Part shown: piece after piece, positions 17,653-26,648 of the stretch | Numbering within the stretch: the first letter of the stretch is position 1 | Layout: each line of letters starts with the position of its first letter | DNA from: Nocardia inohanensis NBRC 100128 | Lineage (GTDB): Bacteria; Actinomycetota; Actinomycetes; Mycobacteriales; Mycobacteriaceae | Direction: 5' to 3' | Assembly (NCBI RefSeq): GCF_001612945.1 | Contig: NZ_BDBK01000001.1 | Span: 248,001 to 312,000 of the forward strand | Length of the DNA: 64,000 bases | Program-made: the position numbers and the translations under genes | The notes under the pieces: model-generated | Told to the model about the DNA's origin: nothing | Databases searched by the model: none | The model's input: only the letters and a program-made list of their open reading frames with translations

Positions 17653-18879
17653 CTAGGCGTTGACGCCGACGCGCAGGGCGTGCGGTTCGATGGCGCCGCG
17701 GACCAGGGCCCGCTCGTCGATGGTCTCGGCCTTGTAGGGCAGGGTCGAGAGGGTGGTGGTCATCTTGGCGACCGGGTCCTCGAGGGCCTTCGGGGTGCCG
17801 AAGATGAAGGTCCACTCGTGCTCGTCCGAGACGTAGGGGACGACGGTTTCGAAGAGGTTGTGGAAGCGGGTCCACGAACGCTTCAGGGTCTCGTTGCGCC
17901 ACATGGTCTGACAGCCGGCCTGGGCGGCGAGGACGCCACCTTCGGACAGCAGGGCCTTACAGCGGTTGAGGAAGTCGTCCTCGTAGAGACGGTTGTGCTG
18001 GGCGTCTTCGACGCGCTCATCGGGCAGGTCGATGCAGATGAGGTCGTAGCGGACCCCGGCTGCCTCGGCCTTGGCGAGGAAGTCCCAGCCGTCGGCGTAG
18101 TGCATCTTGATCGGGCCGGTCTGCGCGACCGCCTCGGCCAGGTCGGCCTGGGTGTAGCCGTAGGGGAGGTGCTCGGCGCACAGCTCCACCTCCAGCTGGT
18201 CGATGTCGACGTGGTCGACGAGCGAAGCGCCCGCGGCCACCGACATCTGGGAGGCGACGCCCTCACCGGAGCCGATGATGAGGACCTTCTCCAGCTTCTC
18301 GGCCAGCGCGTACCCCGGGACCAGCATGGCCTCGTGGTAGGTGAGCTGCGAGAACTCGGTGGACTGGCGGTCGTCGTCGGAGAACAGGGACCGGCCCTGC
18401 TCGGTCTCCGCGATCACCATGTGCTGGTACGGGGTGTTGGTGTCGACGATGACGTCGGACATGTTCCACACCCGGGTCAGGCCCTCGCCGACCGGCTCGT
18501 GGATCCGGCGAGCGTTGTGGCCGCGCTGGATGACCTCCATGTTCACCGACTTCGGCGACAGCTCGTCCTTGAGCAGTTCGACGGCCTTGGTAGCGCCGGC
18601 GCCGATGCTGCCGCAGGTGAACACGTCGACGAAGATGTCACCCGATTCCGGGTAGGTGTGAATCGAGGCGTGCGACTCCGACAGTAGAGCCAGGATGGTG
18701 GCACCCTGCGGCTCGAACTTCTTGCGCACGACATCGCAGATGGTCACCCCCGCGGCGACCAACGATTTTCGAAGCGCGGTTTCGAGTCGTTCGATGTCGT
18801 CGCAGAGATCAGCGTCGACACCACCGAACTCGGCCAGCACATGCCAGCCGGTGAATTCTGCCGTCATGGCTAAACTCAC
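17653..18879 (-). CDS. speDE: Fused S-adenosylmethionine decarboxylase and spermidine synthase-like aminopropyltransferase
   Basis: A 408-residue fusion. Residues about 1-120 are a class 1B AdoMet decarboxylase: ESHASIHTYPE gives the self-cleavage site E68/S69, with S69 becoming the pyruvoyl group, and FTCGS gives C89, the proton donor. Residues about 125-400 are an aminopropyltransferase: YQ at 151-152, QLTYHEAMLVP, then the AdoMet-binding loop GSGEG (203-207) where most SpeE have GGGDG, and ICIDLPDE where they have VDSTDP. So one chain can make decarboxylated AdoMet and use it. GTG 18879 overlaps the stop of the upstream decarboxylase gene; ATG 18867 is an alternative. The aminopropyl acceptor is not certain because the synthase half is divergent. 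Confidence 0.85.
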   Translation of the reverse strand: MSLAMTAEFTGWHVLAEFGGVDADLCDDIERLETALRKSLVAAGVTICDVVRKKFEPQGATILALLSESHASIHTYPESGDIFVDVFTCGSIGAGATKAVELLKDELSPKSVNMEVIQRGHNARRIHEPVGEGLTRVWNMSDVIVDTNTPYQHMVIAETEQGRSLFSDDDRQSTEFSQLTYHEAMLVPGYALAEKLEKVLIIGSGEGVASQMSVAAGASLVDHVDIDQLEVELCAEHLPYGYTQADLAEAVAQTGPIKMHYADGWDFLAKAEAAGVRYDLICIDLPDERVEDAQHNRLYEDDFLNRCKALLSEGGVLAAQAGCQTMWRNETLKRSWTRFHNLFETVVPYVSDEHEWTFIFGTPKALEDPVAKMTTTLSTLPYKAETIDERALVRGAIEPHALRVGVNA

Positions 18880-19991
18880 TCTCGCTCAGCGCCAATGACA
18901 TGAACAGTCAGAGGCGGAAAACCGTTGAAGGACACCGACGAATAGCTCGCCGTATAAGCACCGGTTTCGAGGATTCGAATTGAATCACCGGCTCGCAACG
19001 TGGTCGGAAGAAGGACCCGTGTGCGTTGATACAGTACATCGTCGCCGTCACAGGTCGGCCCGGCGACTACCGCTTCGTCCATCGGATCGTCATCGCGATC
19101 GGTCTGGAAACGGTATGCGATGTACTCGTTCTCGGTTTCGGCCATGCCGTTGTAGCGGCCGATATCGAGGTATATCCAGCGCCGCCCGTCCGGCGCTCGG
19201 CGAACATTCACCACTTCGCCGTGAATCACACCGGTATTGCCCACCAGGGCGCGACCGGGTTCCACGACGAGCGCAGTGTGTTCCGGGAGATGGGCGGCGG
19301 CCGCTGCCGCGATCACCGCACCGAGTTCGCCGACACCGGGAGCCGGGTCGGCGTACGAAATGGGAAGGCCGCCACCGATATTCACGGAGGTGACCGGAAT
19401 GTCCTTGACCGCCAACGCTTCCGAGATGGCCCCGGCCTGCTCGATGCCGATCTGCCAGGCGATGGGATCGAGTTGCTGCGATCCCACGTGGAAGTACGGC
19501 CCGGCGACCTGCAACCCGAGATCGCGCGCCCGCACCAGCAGGTGCACGGCTTCGCCCGGCGCGCAACCGAACTTGGTCCCGAACGGCGTCTGCGATTGCG
19601 GCGCGGAAGCCAGGAACCGGCACTCCACCTCGGACCCGGGCGCGTGCTCGGCGATGCGCTGCACGTCGTCCTCGGTATCGAAGGCGAAGCGCCGCACACC
19701 CAGCGCATAAGCGGTGGCGATCTGCGCGGCCTTCTTGATGGGATTGCCGTAGCACATGACGGCCGGGTCGACGCCCTGCGCGAGGCAGAGTTCGATCTCT
19801 CCGATGGACGCGACGTCGAACTCCGCGCCCTCGTCATCGAGTAGCCGAATGATCTCCGGTAGCGGACTGGCCTTGACGGCGAAGCGAATTCGCGCTTGCG
19901 GCAGCGCGGCTTGCAGGGCGCGGTAGTTCGCGCGCACCCGGTCCAGGTCGACGACGAGGCAGGGCGATTCGGGCAGGTTTCGGCCGGTCAA
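18876..19991 (-). CDS. Type III PLP-dependent decarboxylase (ornithine/lysine/diaminopimelate decarboxylase family)
   Basis: A 371-residue alanine-racemase-fold decarboxylase. The PLP lysine is K40 in RFAVKASPLPE, H168 in FHVGSQ stacks on PLP, EPGR is at 244-247, and C314 in GPTCDGDDVL is the catalytic Cys from the second subunit. GPTCDGDD rather than the CESGD of diaminopimelate decarboxylase, together with short length, favours ornithine or lysine decarboxylase. The start is TTG 19991; no ATG or GTG occurs close upstream in frame. It overlaps the fused synthase by GTGA, so the pair likely makes a diamine and then aminopropylates it. Confidence 0.82.
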   Translation of the reverse strand: MTGRNLPESPCLVVDLDRVRANYRALQAALPQARIRFAVKASPLPEIIRLLDDEGAEFDVASIGEIELCLAQGVDPAVMCYGNPIKKAAQIATAYALGVRRFAFDTEDDVQRIAEHAPGSEVECRFLASAPQSQTPFGTKFGCAPGEAVHLLVRARDLGLQVAGPYFHVGSQQLDPIAWQIGIEQAGAISEALAVKDIPVTSVNIGGGLPISYADPAPGVGELGAVIAAAAAAHLPEHTALVVEPGRALVGNTGVIHGEVVNVRRAPDGRRWIYLDIGRYNGMAETENEYIAYRFQTDRDDDPMDEAVVAGPTCDGDDVLYQRTRVLLPTTLRAGDSIRILETGAYTASYSSVSFNGFPPLTVHVIGAERE

Positions 19992-20158
19992 TCTAAGGGA
20001 ACTCTTTTCGATCGGGCGCTGAGGCGGCGATAGGCAACAGGGGGCGACACTACACGTGCCGGGCCGCGGAAAACTAACCGACGGCCGGTCGACTTCGTCA
20101 CGGTACCGCCCGGACGGTGCAGTAATCCGGTGCTGGATCTGACGAAAGCGTGAACGCG

Positions 20159-20185
20159 CAGCGCCGCCCCGGTGGGACGGCGCTG
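20159..20185 (-). terminator. Hairpin after the helicase gene
   Basis: Eight-base arms CAGCGCCG and CGGCGCTG around an 11-base GC-rich loop, 17 bases beyond the helicase stop. It lacks a T tract. Confidence 0.55.
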
Positions 20186-20202
20186 TGGTGGAACCGGGCG
20201 AA

Positions 20203-22719
20203 TCAGCCCGCGGTGATGCTCAGTTCGTCGAAGACCACTTCGCCCGCCGCATCGGATTCGGCCAGGTCGACGATGGCGTTCAGGGACCAGCCGTGATCAC
20301 CGGCGGGATCGTCGAGCACCTGGCGCACATGCCAGAAGCCGGGGCGTTGCTCGACCTGGAACAGCTTCGGGCCGCGCGCGTTCGGTCCGGTGCCGATGGC
20401 GTCGTACTCGGCGAAATAAGGAGCCAGGTCGGTTTCCCAGTCCAGGTTGTCCTCGTACTCGTCCAAGGCCGCCCAGCGTTGCAGCGCGGCCAGCTCGACG
20501 CGGCGGAACATGGCGTTGCGCACCAGGACCCGGAAGGCGCGCTCGTTGGCGGAGATGGGCCGGACCGTCTCCGCGCCGAAAGCGACCTGCTGATCGTCGG
20601 ATTCCGCGCCCGGATTGGTGAGCTGCTCCCATTCGTCGAGGAGGCTCGAGTCGACCTGGCGGATGAGCTCGCCCAGCCATTCGGTGATGTCGTCGAGTTC
20701 TTCGGTGCGGGCCTGCTCCGGCACAGTCCGGCGCAGCGCGCGATAGGCGTCGGCGAGATAGCGCAGCACCACGCCTTCGGAGCGCGCCAGCTCGTATTGC
20801 GAGACCAACTCGGCGAAGGTCAGCGAGCGCTCCACCATTTCCCGCACCACGGACTTGGGGGAGGGCTCGAATTCCGAGACCCAGGGATGCCCGCCCTTAT
20901 ATGTCTCGAAGGCGGGTTCGATGAGTTCGGCCAGGGGTTTGGGCCAGGTGACCTCTTCGAGGAGTTCCATGCGCTCCTCGTATTCGATGCCGTCGGCCTT
21001 CATTTCCGCGACCGCCACCCCGCGCGCCTTGTGCTGCTGGGCCATGAGCAGCTGGCGCGGATCTTCCAGGGTGGATTCGATCAGCGAGATGACATCGAGG
21101 GTGTAGGTCGGCGATTCCTTGTCCAGGAGTTCGAAGGCCGCCAAAGCGAAGGGGGACAGTGGCTGATCCAGCGCGAAATCGCGTTGCAGATCCACCATGA
21201 GCCGGGCGTGCCGGCCGAATTCGTCGGGCTCGTCGAGCTGCTGCACCACACCCGCGTCCCGCAGCGCGCGATACAGCCGGATCGCTTTGAGAATGTGTTT
21301 GCGCTGCGCGGCGCGCGGTTCATGATTCTCTTCGAGGAGATGCCGCATGGCGTAGAAGCAATTGCCTTTGCGCGCAATCACATTCAGCAGCATGGCGTTG
21401 GTGACGTTGAATCGCGACTGCATCGGCTCGGGCGAGGCCGCGACCAGGCGATCGAAGGTCTCCTCCGACCAGGACACGAAACCCTCGGGCGGCTTGCGCT
21501 TCTGGACTTTCTTCAGCTTCTTGGGATCGTCACCGGCTCTGGCGATGAGCCGGGCGTTCTCCACCTCGTGCTCGGGAGCCTGCACCACCACGGTGCCCAA
21601 AGTGTCGTATCCGGCGCGGCCTGCCCGCCCCGAGATCTGATGGAATTCACGGGCGTTCAATCGCCGCGTGCGCACCCCGTCGTATTTGGTCAGCCCGGTC
21701 AGCAGCACCGTGCGAATGGGCACATTGATACCCACCCCCAAGGTGTCTGTGCCGCACACCACTTTCAGCAGCCCGTCCTGCGCGAGTTTCTCCACCAGCC
21801 GCCGGTACTTGGGCAGCATGCCCGCGTGGTGCACGCCGATACCGTGCCGGATGAACCGTGAGAGCGTCTTACCGAATCCGGTGGCGAACCGGAATTCGCC
21901 CAGCGCCTCGGCGATCGCCTCCTTCTCGGCTTTGGAGGACATGTTCACGCTCATCAGCGCCTGCGCGCGTTCCATCGCGGCGGCCTGGGTGAAATGCACG
22001 ACGTACACCGGCGCGAGACTGGTGGTGACCAGATCCTCGAGGGTCTCGGTGATCTGGGTGCGAACGTAGGAAAAGCTCAGCGGCACGGGACGTTCCGTAC
22101 CCGAGACGATCGCGGTGGACCGCCCGGTGCGCTCAGTCAGGTCCTCGGCGAAGAAGTCGACCTCGCCGAGAGTGGCCGACATGAGCAGGAATTGGGCATT
22201 GGGCAATTCGATCAGCGGCGTCTGCCAGGCCCAGCCGCGATCCGGATCGGCGTAATAGTGGAACTCGTCCATGATCACCTGGCCGACGGGCGCGTTCGCG
22301 CCCTCGCGCAAGGCCAGGTTCGCCAGGATCTCGGCGGTCGCGCAGATGATCGGCGCGTCCGGGTTCACCGCCGCGTCGCCGGTCACCATGCCGACCTTGT
22401 CCGCGCCGAACACCTCGCACAGCGCGAAGAACTTCTCGCTGACCAGGGCCTTGATCGGTGCGGTGTAGTAGCTGCGGATGCCCTTGTTGAGCGCCACGAA
22501 ATGCGCGCCCAGGGCGACCATCGATTTACCCGAACCGGTCGGGGTGTTGAGGATGACGTTCGCCCCGGTCACCAGCTCGAGCAGCGCTTCTTCCTGGGCC
22601 GGGTAGAGCGAGAAGCCCTCGCCCTCGGCCCATTCCGCGAATGTCTCGTACAGCCAGTCGGGATCCACATCGGGCACGGCACGGTCGGGAACCAATTCGG
22701 ACAGCTGCACGTCGCCCAA
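20203..22719 (-). CDS. DExH-box RNA helicase, Ski2-like, with DUF3516 C-terminal region
   Basis: An 838-residue ATP-dependent helicase. Walker A is TGSGKS at 61-66, motif II is DEFH at 151-154, SAT (motif III) is in LLMSATLGE, and motif VI is QISGRAGRAG near residue 366. The C-terminal 350 residues lack a zinc finger and match the DUF3516 extension found on such helicases in actinobacteria. Ski2-like enzymes feed RNA to exonucleases, so a role in RNA turnover or ribosome maturation is likely. It lies 50 bases downstream of the PAC2 gene on the same strand. Confidence 0.88.
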   Translation of the reverse strand: MGDVQLSELVPDRAVPDVDPDWLYETFAEWAEGEGFSLYPAQEEALLELVTGANVILNTPTGSGKSMVALGAHFVALNKGIRSYYTAPIKALVSEKFFALCEVFGADKVGMVTGDAAVNPDAPIICATAEILANLALREGANAPVGQVIMDEFHYYADPDRGWAWQTPLIELPNAQFLLMSATLGEVDFFAEDLTERTGRSTAIVSGTERPVPLSFSYVRTQITETLEDLVTTSLAPVYVVHFTQAAAMERAQALMSVNMSSKAEKEAIAEALGEFRFATGFGKTLSRFIRHGIGVHHAGMLPKYRRLVEKLAQDGLLKVVCGTDTLGVGINVPIRTVLLTGLTKYDGVRTRRLNAREFHQISGRAGRAGYDTLGTVVVQAPEHEVENARLIARAGDDPKKLKKVQKRKPPEGFVSWSEETFDRLVAASPEPMQSRFNVTNAMLLNVIARKGNCFYAMRHLLEENHEPRAAQRKHILKAIRLYRALRDAGVVQQLDEPDEFGRHARLMVDLQRDFALDQPLSPFALAAFELLDKESPTYTLDVISLIESTLEDPRQLLMAQQHKARGVAVAEMKADGIEYEERMELLEEVTWPKPLAELIEPAFETYKGGHPWVSEFEPSPKSVVREMVERSLTFAELVSQYELARSEGVVLRYLADAYRALRRTVPEQARTEELDDITEWLGELIRQVDSSLLDEWEQLTNPGAESDDQQVAFGAETVRPISANERAFRVLVRNAMFRRVELAALQRWAALDEYEDNLDWETDLAPYFAEYDAIGTGPNARGPKLFQVEQRPGFWHVRQVLDDPAGDHGWSLNAIVDLAESDAAGEVVFDELSITAG

Positions 22720-22769
22720 CGTTACCGGGCCGCCGATCAGCGGCCGGTATCGGTGCGCTGCGCGTCCGG

Positions 22770-23720
22770 CTAGCGCAGGGGCGCGTCGCCTTCGCCGTCG
22801 TTGAAGCCGGCCTGCTCGGCGAGGAACTTCTCGAACTCCGCGCCCAGTTCGTCACCGGTGGGCAGTTCGTTCTCGCTGGCCAGCAGGCTGGACTGGCGTT
22901 CCTGCGCGGTGACGAAGCTGTCGTACTGGCGTTCCAGGGCAGCCACCACGGTCTCGACCTCGGAATTGCCGGCGATGTGCTCGTTGACCTGTTCGCGCAC
23001 CTTCGCGGCCTCCTGGGTCAGCGCGGCCAGGGGCAGTTCCAGGCCCGCGTTCTCGGCCACGTTCTCCAGCAGCGTCTGCGCGGCCTCGGGGTAGGCGGTC
23101 TGGGTGAGGTAGTGCGGGACATGCACGGAGAAGCCGACCGATTCGTGGCCGTGCTGAGCCATCCGGTACTCCAGCAGCGACGATGCGCTGCCCGGCACCT
23201 GAAGCTCACCCGGCCAGCGCTGATGCTCGCCGATCAGGTCGCTGTCGCTGGCGTGCGCGGTCACCCCGAGCGGGCGGGTGTGCGGAATCGCCATGGGGAT
23301 CGCGCTCAAACCGATGGTCCGGCGCACCCCGAGCTGTTCGGACAGCAGCCGCACCGCGGTGACGAACTTCTCCCACCGCAGATCCGGTTCCAGCCCGGAC
23401 AGTAGCAGGAACGGGGTTCCGGCGGTGTCCTTGAGCGCCCACAGATTGAGCTCGGGCTCGGTGTAATCGGAGAAGTGATCGGTCTTGAACATCATCAGCG
23501 GACGCCGCGACCGGTAGTCGAGCAGCTCGTCCATGTCGAAGGAGGCGACCAGCTCGGCCTCCAAGCTCTCCCGCAGATGAGTGGTGGCCAGGCGCACCGC
23601 GTGACCCGCGTCGGTGAAACCCTCCAGGCCGTGCACCAGCACCGGGCCGGCGCCGTCCTCGGACGACAATTGGGGAGCCGGGAACTCCAGCTCATACATG
23701 CGCGACTCGTAGTCCGCCAT
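22770..23720 (-). CDS. PAC2 family protein (proteasome assembly chaperone fold)
   Basis: A 316-residue cytoplasmic protein beginning MADYESRMYELEFPAP with HGLEGFTDAGHAVRLATTHLRE, the usual PAC2 start, and a C-terminal coiled, acidic region (EQVNEHIAGNSEVETVVAALERQYDS). The archaeal and eukaryotic relatives chaperone proteasome assembly; the actinobacterial protein's role is not settled. A good AGAGGAG ribosome site precedes ATG 23720. A PAC2 gene close to ideR/sigB is also seen in mycobacteria (Rv2714, from memory). It likely shares a transcript with the helicase. Confidence 0.88.
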   Translation of the reverse strand: MADYESRMYELEFPAPQLSSEDGAGPVLVHGLEGFTDAGHAVRLATTHLRESLEAELVASFDMDELLDYRSRRPLMMFKTDHFSDYTEPELNLWALKDTAGTPFLLLSGLEPDLRWEKFVTAVRLLSEQLGVRRTIGLSAIPMAIPHTRPLGVTAHASDSDLIGEHQRWPGELQVPGSASSLLEYRMAQHGHESVGFSVHVPHYLTQTAYPEAAQTLLENVAENAGLELPLAALTQEAAKVREQVNEHIAGNSEVETVVAALERQYDSFVTAQERQSSLLASENELPTGDELGAEFEKFLAEQAGFNDGEGDAPLR

Positions 23721-23833
23721 CGCGTACTCCTCTCCTGCGTGGTCCGCCTCGCGGTGCGAGGAACGCGGCGACCCATCTGCCGCGACTGCCTACTCGCTCT
23801 CGGCGCGGTACCGGACCATTCATATTGTCCCTC

Positions 23834-23956
23834 ATGCCTCGGCAGCTCGTGCACTGCCCGCACCACGGCTGCAACACACCGGTGGGGTACCCGCATTCCC
23901 GGGTGTTGCGAGCCCGCATTCCGAAGACTCGCCGCGCGGCGTGGCATTCGGTGTGA
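23834..23956 (+). CDS. Possible 40-residue Cys/His-rich small ORF
   Basis: ATG 23834 to TGA 23956 encodes a basic peptide with CPHHGC near the start, which could bind a metal. There is no ribosome site and chance ORFs of this size are common in such GC-rich DNA. Listed because it is the only gene-like stretch in the 263-base gap between divergent genes. Confidence 0.15.
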   Translation: MPRQLVHCPHHGCNTPVGYPHSRVLRARIPKTRRAAWHSV

Positions 23957-23983
23957 ACAGCCGAAATTCGGCATAGTGGACAC

Positions 23984-24763
23984 GTGATCGCGCCGGATTC
24001 GCCGGGTCCGCGGCTGGTCTCAGTGCTCGCGCCGAGGTGCTCCGCGCCCGCGCCGGCAGCCAGCCGCACACCCGCTCGCAGCCTGTCCCGCAAACCCGTA
24101 CGCGCAGTGGGAGCCGCCGTGCTCGGGTGTCTGCTCGCCGCCTGCGGGACCGAGGTGTCGGGACAGCCGGTGTCGGCGCGCGGGCCGGTGACCGCCGCGC
24201 AGGTGGATGATTCGCTGGCTCGATTGCTGCCGGACGCTTCGAAATTCCCGAAGCGGTACCCCGCGGTCACCCTGACCGCCGAAACCGCCACGCAGGCGGC
24301 CAATGATCTGGACGGCGTACTGCCGGGGGCGCAGGTGGATCCGAGTACGTGCGCGCCGGCCGCGCCGGCCGCCGGGCCCGCCGTGATGGTCGGCACCGAT
24401 GACGCGACCCGGGCCACGCTCACCGTCGAACTGACCCGCAGCGACCAGTCGCTGTCGGGGCTGCGAGATCAATTGCAGCGCTGTGGAACCGTGCAGGTGG
24501 GGCACTCGGGAACCAGCGCCACCATCACCACCGAACTCGATCCGCCGCCGCCGCTGGATGCCGACGACACCATCGCGCTGCGCCGCACCGTACGCTCCGG
24601 CGGCGGCTCGGCGGGCACCACGCGCAGCATGCAGACGCTGCTGGGGCAGGTCGGGGATGTGCGGATCAATGTCACCTACATGTCCTTCAGCGACGGCAAA
24701 AGCGATGCCGAAGCGCTGGATTCGCTGTTCACCACCGCGGTGAGCAAGGTGCGCAAGGGCTGA
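23984..24763 (+). CDS. Probable lipoprotein, DUF5642/PknH-sensor-like
   Basis: About 259 residues. A hydrophobic stretch ends in the lipobox LLAACG, giving a lipid-modified Cys near residue 52 on the outer face of the membrane. The mature domain has ten-residue Asp/Gln-rich helices, two Cys that could pair (one in STCAP, one in LQRCGT), and RINVTYMSF near the end. This resembles the extracytoplasmic sensor domains of mycobacterial PknH and related lipoproteins. GTG 23984 leaves an unusually long n-region; a later GTG near 24108 would give a more normal signal peptide. Confidence 0.65.
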   Translation: MIAPDSPGPRLVSVLAPRCSAPAPAASRTPARSLSRKPVRAVGAAVLGCLLAACGTEVSGQPVSARGPVTAAQVDDSLARLLPDASKFPKRYPAVTLTAETATQAANDLDGVLPGAQVDPSTCAPAAPAAGPAVMVGTDDATRATLTVELTRSDQSLSGLRDQLQRCGTVQVGHSGTSATITTELDPPPPLDADDTIALRRTVRSGGGSAGTTRSMQTLLGQVGDVRINVTYMSFSDGKSDAEALDSLFTTAVSKVRKG

Positions 24764-24775
24764 GATCGCGCGGAA

Positions 24776-24808
24776 GGGAGCCGACCCCTGTTCACCCTCT
24801 CGGCTCCC
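24776..24808. terminator. Bidirectional terminator-like hairpin
   Basis: Nine-base arms GGGAGCCGA/TCGGCTCCC around a 15-base loop, between the convergent lipoprotein and secreted-protein genes. Confidence 0.6.
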
Positions 24809-24818
24809 GGTCACCCGA

Positions 24819-25349
24819 CTAGCAGGCCGAGCCGCTGGACGAACCCGTGTTCACCGATCCACTGGACGAACCCGAGCCCGCGGAACCGCTACCGCCCGAA
24901 CCCGATCCGGCCGAACCGGTGCCCGCCGAGCCCGGCATCGAGGATCCGCTCGGCATCCACCAGCAGCCGCCGGTGCTGCCGTTGCCCTTGCCCACGAGAT
25001 ACGTGATGGTCGAGATCGACCCGCTCTGCTTGACCTGCACCGTGTACATCTTGGACTCGGTGGGGTTCCACGCCTTGGTTGCCGTGGTCTTGCCGAGCAG
25101 GTCCGTGACGGCGGGCGCGGTGCCGAGCGAGACGCCGTCGACCAGGAATTCCGCGTCGGAGTACTTCGAGGAGCCGCTGAGCTCGACGACGATGGAGCAA
25201 CCGCCGCTGTCGGTCTTGCACCAGGAACCCGGCGAGGTGCCGGTGACCGCGATGCTTTCGATGCTGGCCGAAGCCGGGGCGGCGGCGAGCGCCGAAGCGG
25301 CCAGCGCGCCGAGAATGCTCGCGCCCAGGGTGAATAGGGACTTCGTCAT
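24819..25349 (-). CDS. Secreted Ig-like protein with Gly/Ser-rich tail
   Basis: A 176-residue protein. The signal peptide ends at ASA-SIES. The core of about 100 residues is beta-strand rich, with a Cys pair (WCKTDSGGC) and SDAEFLVDGVSLGTA followed by TATKAWNP, an Ig-like pattern. The last 50 residues are almost only Gly, Ser, Ala and Thr in GSGS-type repeats and end in Cys. It shares size, Ig-like pattern and a 14-base leader motif with the secreted gene at 27141-27548, suggesting related function or co-regulation. Role unknown; a cell-surface or matrix protein is possible. Confidence 0.78.
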   Translation of the reverse strand: MTKSLFTLGASILGALAASALAAAPASASIESIAVTGTSPGSWCKTDSGGCSIVVELSGSSKYSDAEFLVDGVSLGTAPAVTDLLGKTTATKAWNPTESKMYTVQVKQSGSISTITYLVGKGNGSTGGCWWMPSGSSMPGSAGTGSAGSGSGGSGSAGSGSSSGSVNTGSSSGSAC

Positions 25350-25352
25350 TAC

Positions 25353-25366
25353 CTACTTCCTTCCGG
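25353..25366 (-). promoter_or_regulatory. 14-base leader motif shared by two secreted-protein genes
   Basis: CCGGAAGGAAGTAG (minus strand) just before the start codon. The same 14 bases occur at 27558-27571 before the second secreted-protein gene. It contains a GGAAGG ribosome site, but identity extends beyond what translation requires. Confidence 0.5.
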
Positions 25367-25568
25367 CGCCGGGGAGGGGCGCCGGGGCGGACGGTACCAG
25401 CGCCGGACCAGGCATTTTGGTGAATTCGAAAGTGCTGCAAGGTGATTCGGTTCTGATATGAATAGGCAGCGTTAGCGGCGTGGGTCACCGGCCGCAAGCC
25501 GATGGAATCATTGGCAAGGAAACCGGTGGTCAGCGGCGTGCGGACGGGTGCCGGAGCGTGGCTGCGGC

Positions 25569-26552
25569 TCAGCTCGGCCGGTAGCGTGCGACGAGTTCGG
25601 CACCGAGCCGGGCCAGTTCGGCACGCACCGAATCCGGACCGGTCACCTCCAGCGCCGCACCCCAGCCCGCGAGTTGCTGGGCGATCATGGTCGGTGTCGG
25701 GGCGGTGATACGAGCCAGGATTCGCCCGTCCGGGATCGGACCGTCGACTTCGCAATGGCGGCCCTGCTGATGGCGCAGCACGGGCAGCAACTCCGGCGGG
25801 ACCAGCACGCTCGCCGCGAGCGTGGATCGATGCCGCTCGACCTCCTCGACTACCGCCGACCACGCCGTGGAGAGGTCGAATTCGGCCGGGCGCCGGGCGG
25901 TTTCGCCCGTCACCTCGACCGCCGTCATTCGATCGACCCGGAAGGTCCGCTGCCCGCGCTCGGTACCGGCGACCAAATACCAGATGCCGTCCTTGTCGAC
26001 CAGGCCCCACGGATCGGCGACCCGACCGACAGATCCCTCGCCGACCCGGTGCTCGTCCTGACTCCGCTGGTCGCGGCGGGCTGCTCGATAGTCGAAGCGG
26101 ATCTTGCGGCGGCGCACCACGGCTCGTTGTAATTCGGCGACCAGCGGCGGCGGCTGGTCGTCGCGTTCACCCCAGCGGGCGGGATCGACCACGACGGCGT
26201 CGGCGGCGGCCTGGGCTTCGTCGCGGAAGGTTTGGGGTAAGGCGCGCAGGAGCTTTCGCAGGGCGGATTTGGTAGCCGGGGCGGCGGTGGTCACCGGGCC
26301 GAGCAGCAGGAACAGGGCTTGTGCTTCGTCGGCGTTGAGGCCGCTCAGGTCGGTGCGCGCACCACCCACCAGCTGCCAGCCGCCGCCTCGGCCGGGCTGC
26401 GGATACACCGGAATCCCGGCGGTGGACAGGGCTTCCAGGTCGCGGCGGGCCGTCGCGACCGATATCTCCAGCTCCGCGGCGACCTCGGCCGCTGTCACGC
26501 GTCCGCGCTGCTGCATGAACAGCAGCGTCGCCACCAATCGATCCGCTCGCAT
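25569..26552 (-). CDS. YafY-type transcriptional regulator (HTH plus WYL domain)
   Basis: A 327-residue DeoR-like regulator. The N-terminal winged helix includes GRVTAAEVAAELEISVATARRDLEAL. The middle and C-terminal part is a WYL domain (GIWYLVAGTERGQRTFRVDRM) that senses a ligand, and a WCX-like extension. It is divergent from a VOC-family gene with 96 bases between that contain a dyad, a very common arrangement in actinobacteria in which the regulator controls its neighbour. Ligand unknown. Confidence 0.88.
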   Translation of the reverse strand: MRADRLVATLLFMQQRGRVTAAEVAAELEISVATARRDLEALSTAGIPVYPQPGRGGGWQLVGGARTDLSGLNADEAQALFLLLGPVTTAAPATKSALRKLLRALPQTFRDEAQAAADAVVVDPARWGERDDQPPPLVAELQRAVVRRRKIRFDYRAARRDQRSQDEHRVGEGSVGRVADPWGLVDKDGIWYLVAGTERGQRTFRVDRMTAVEVTGETARRPAEFDLSTAWSAVVEEVERHRSTLAASVLVPPELLPVLRHQQGRHCEVDGPIPDGRILARITAPTPTMIAQQLAGWGAALEVTGPDSVRAELARLGAELVARYRPS

Positions 26553-26572
26553 ACTCGGGAATTCTGCCGGTA

Positions 26573-26597
26573 AAAGTGCTCATTCGTTGCGCACTTT
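26573..26597. promoter_or_regulatory. Candidate operator of the WYL regulator
   Basis: AAAGTGC at 26573-26579 and its complement GCACTTT at 26591-26597, with an 11-base AT-leaning spacer. The dyad lies between the divergent WYL regulator and VOC genes, where one site could act on both promoters. Confidence 0.5.
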
Positions 26598-26648
26598 AAG
26601 CGCGAGACTGGATACATCCACAGCGGAAGAGCTTGAAGGAGAACGACG

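Noticed and set aside
17653..18879. speD-speE fusion as a sequencing error joining two genes
   Set aside because: The frame is continuous through the junction, both halves are full length and no stop or start signals remain between them.
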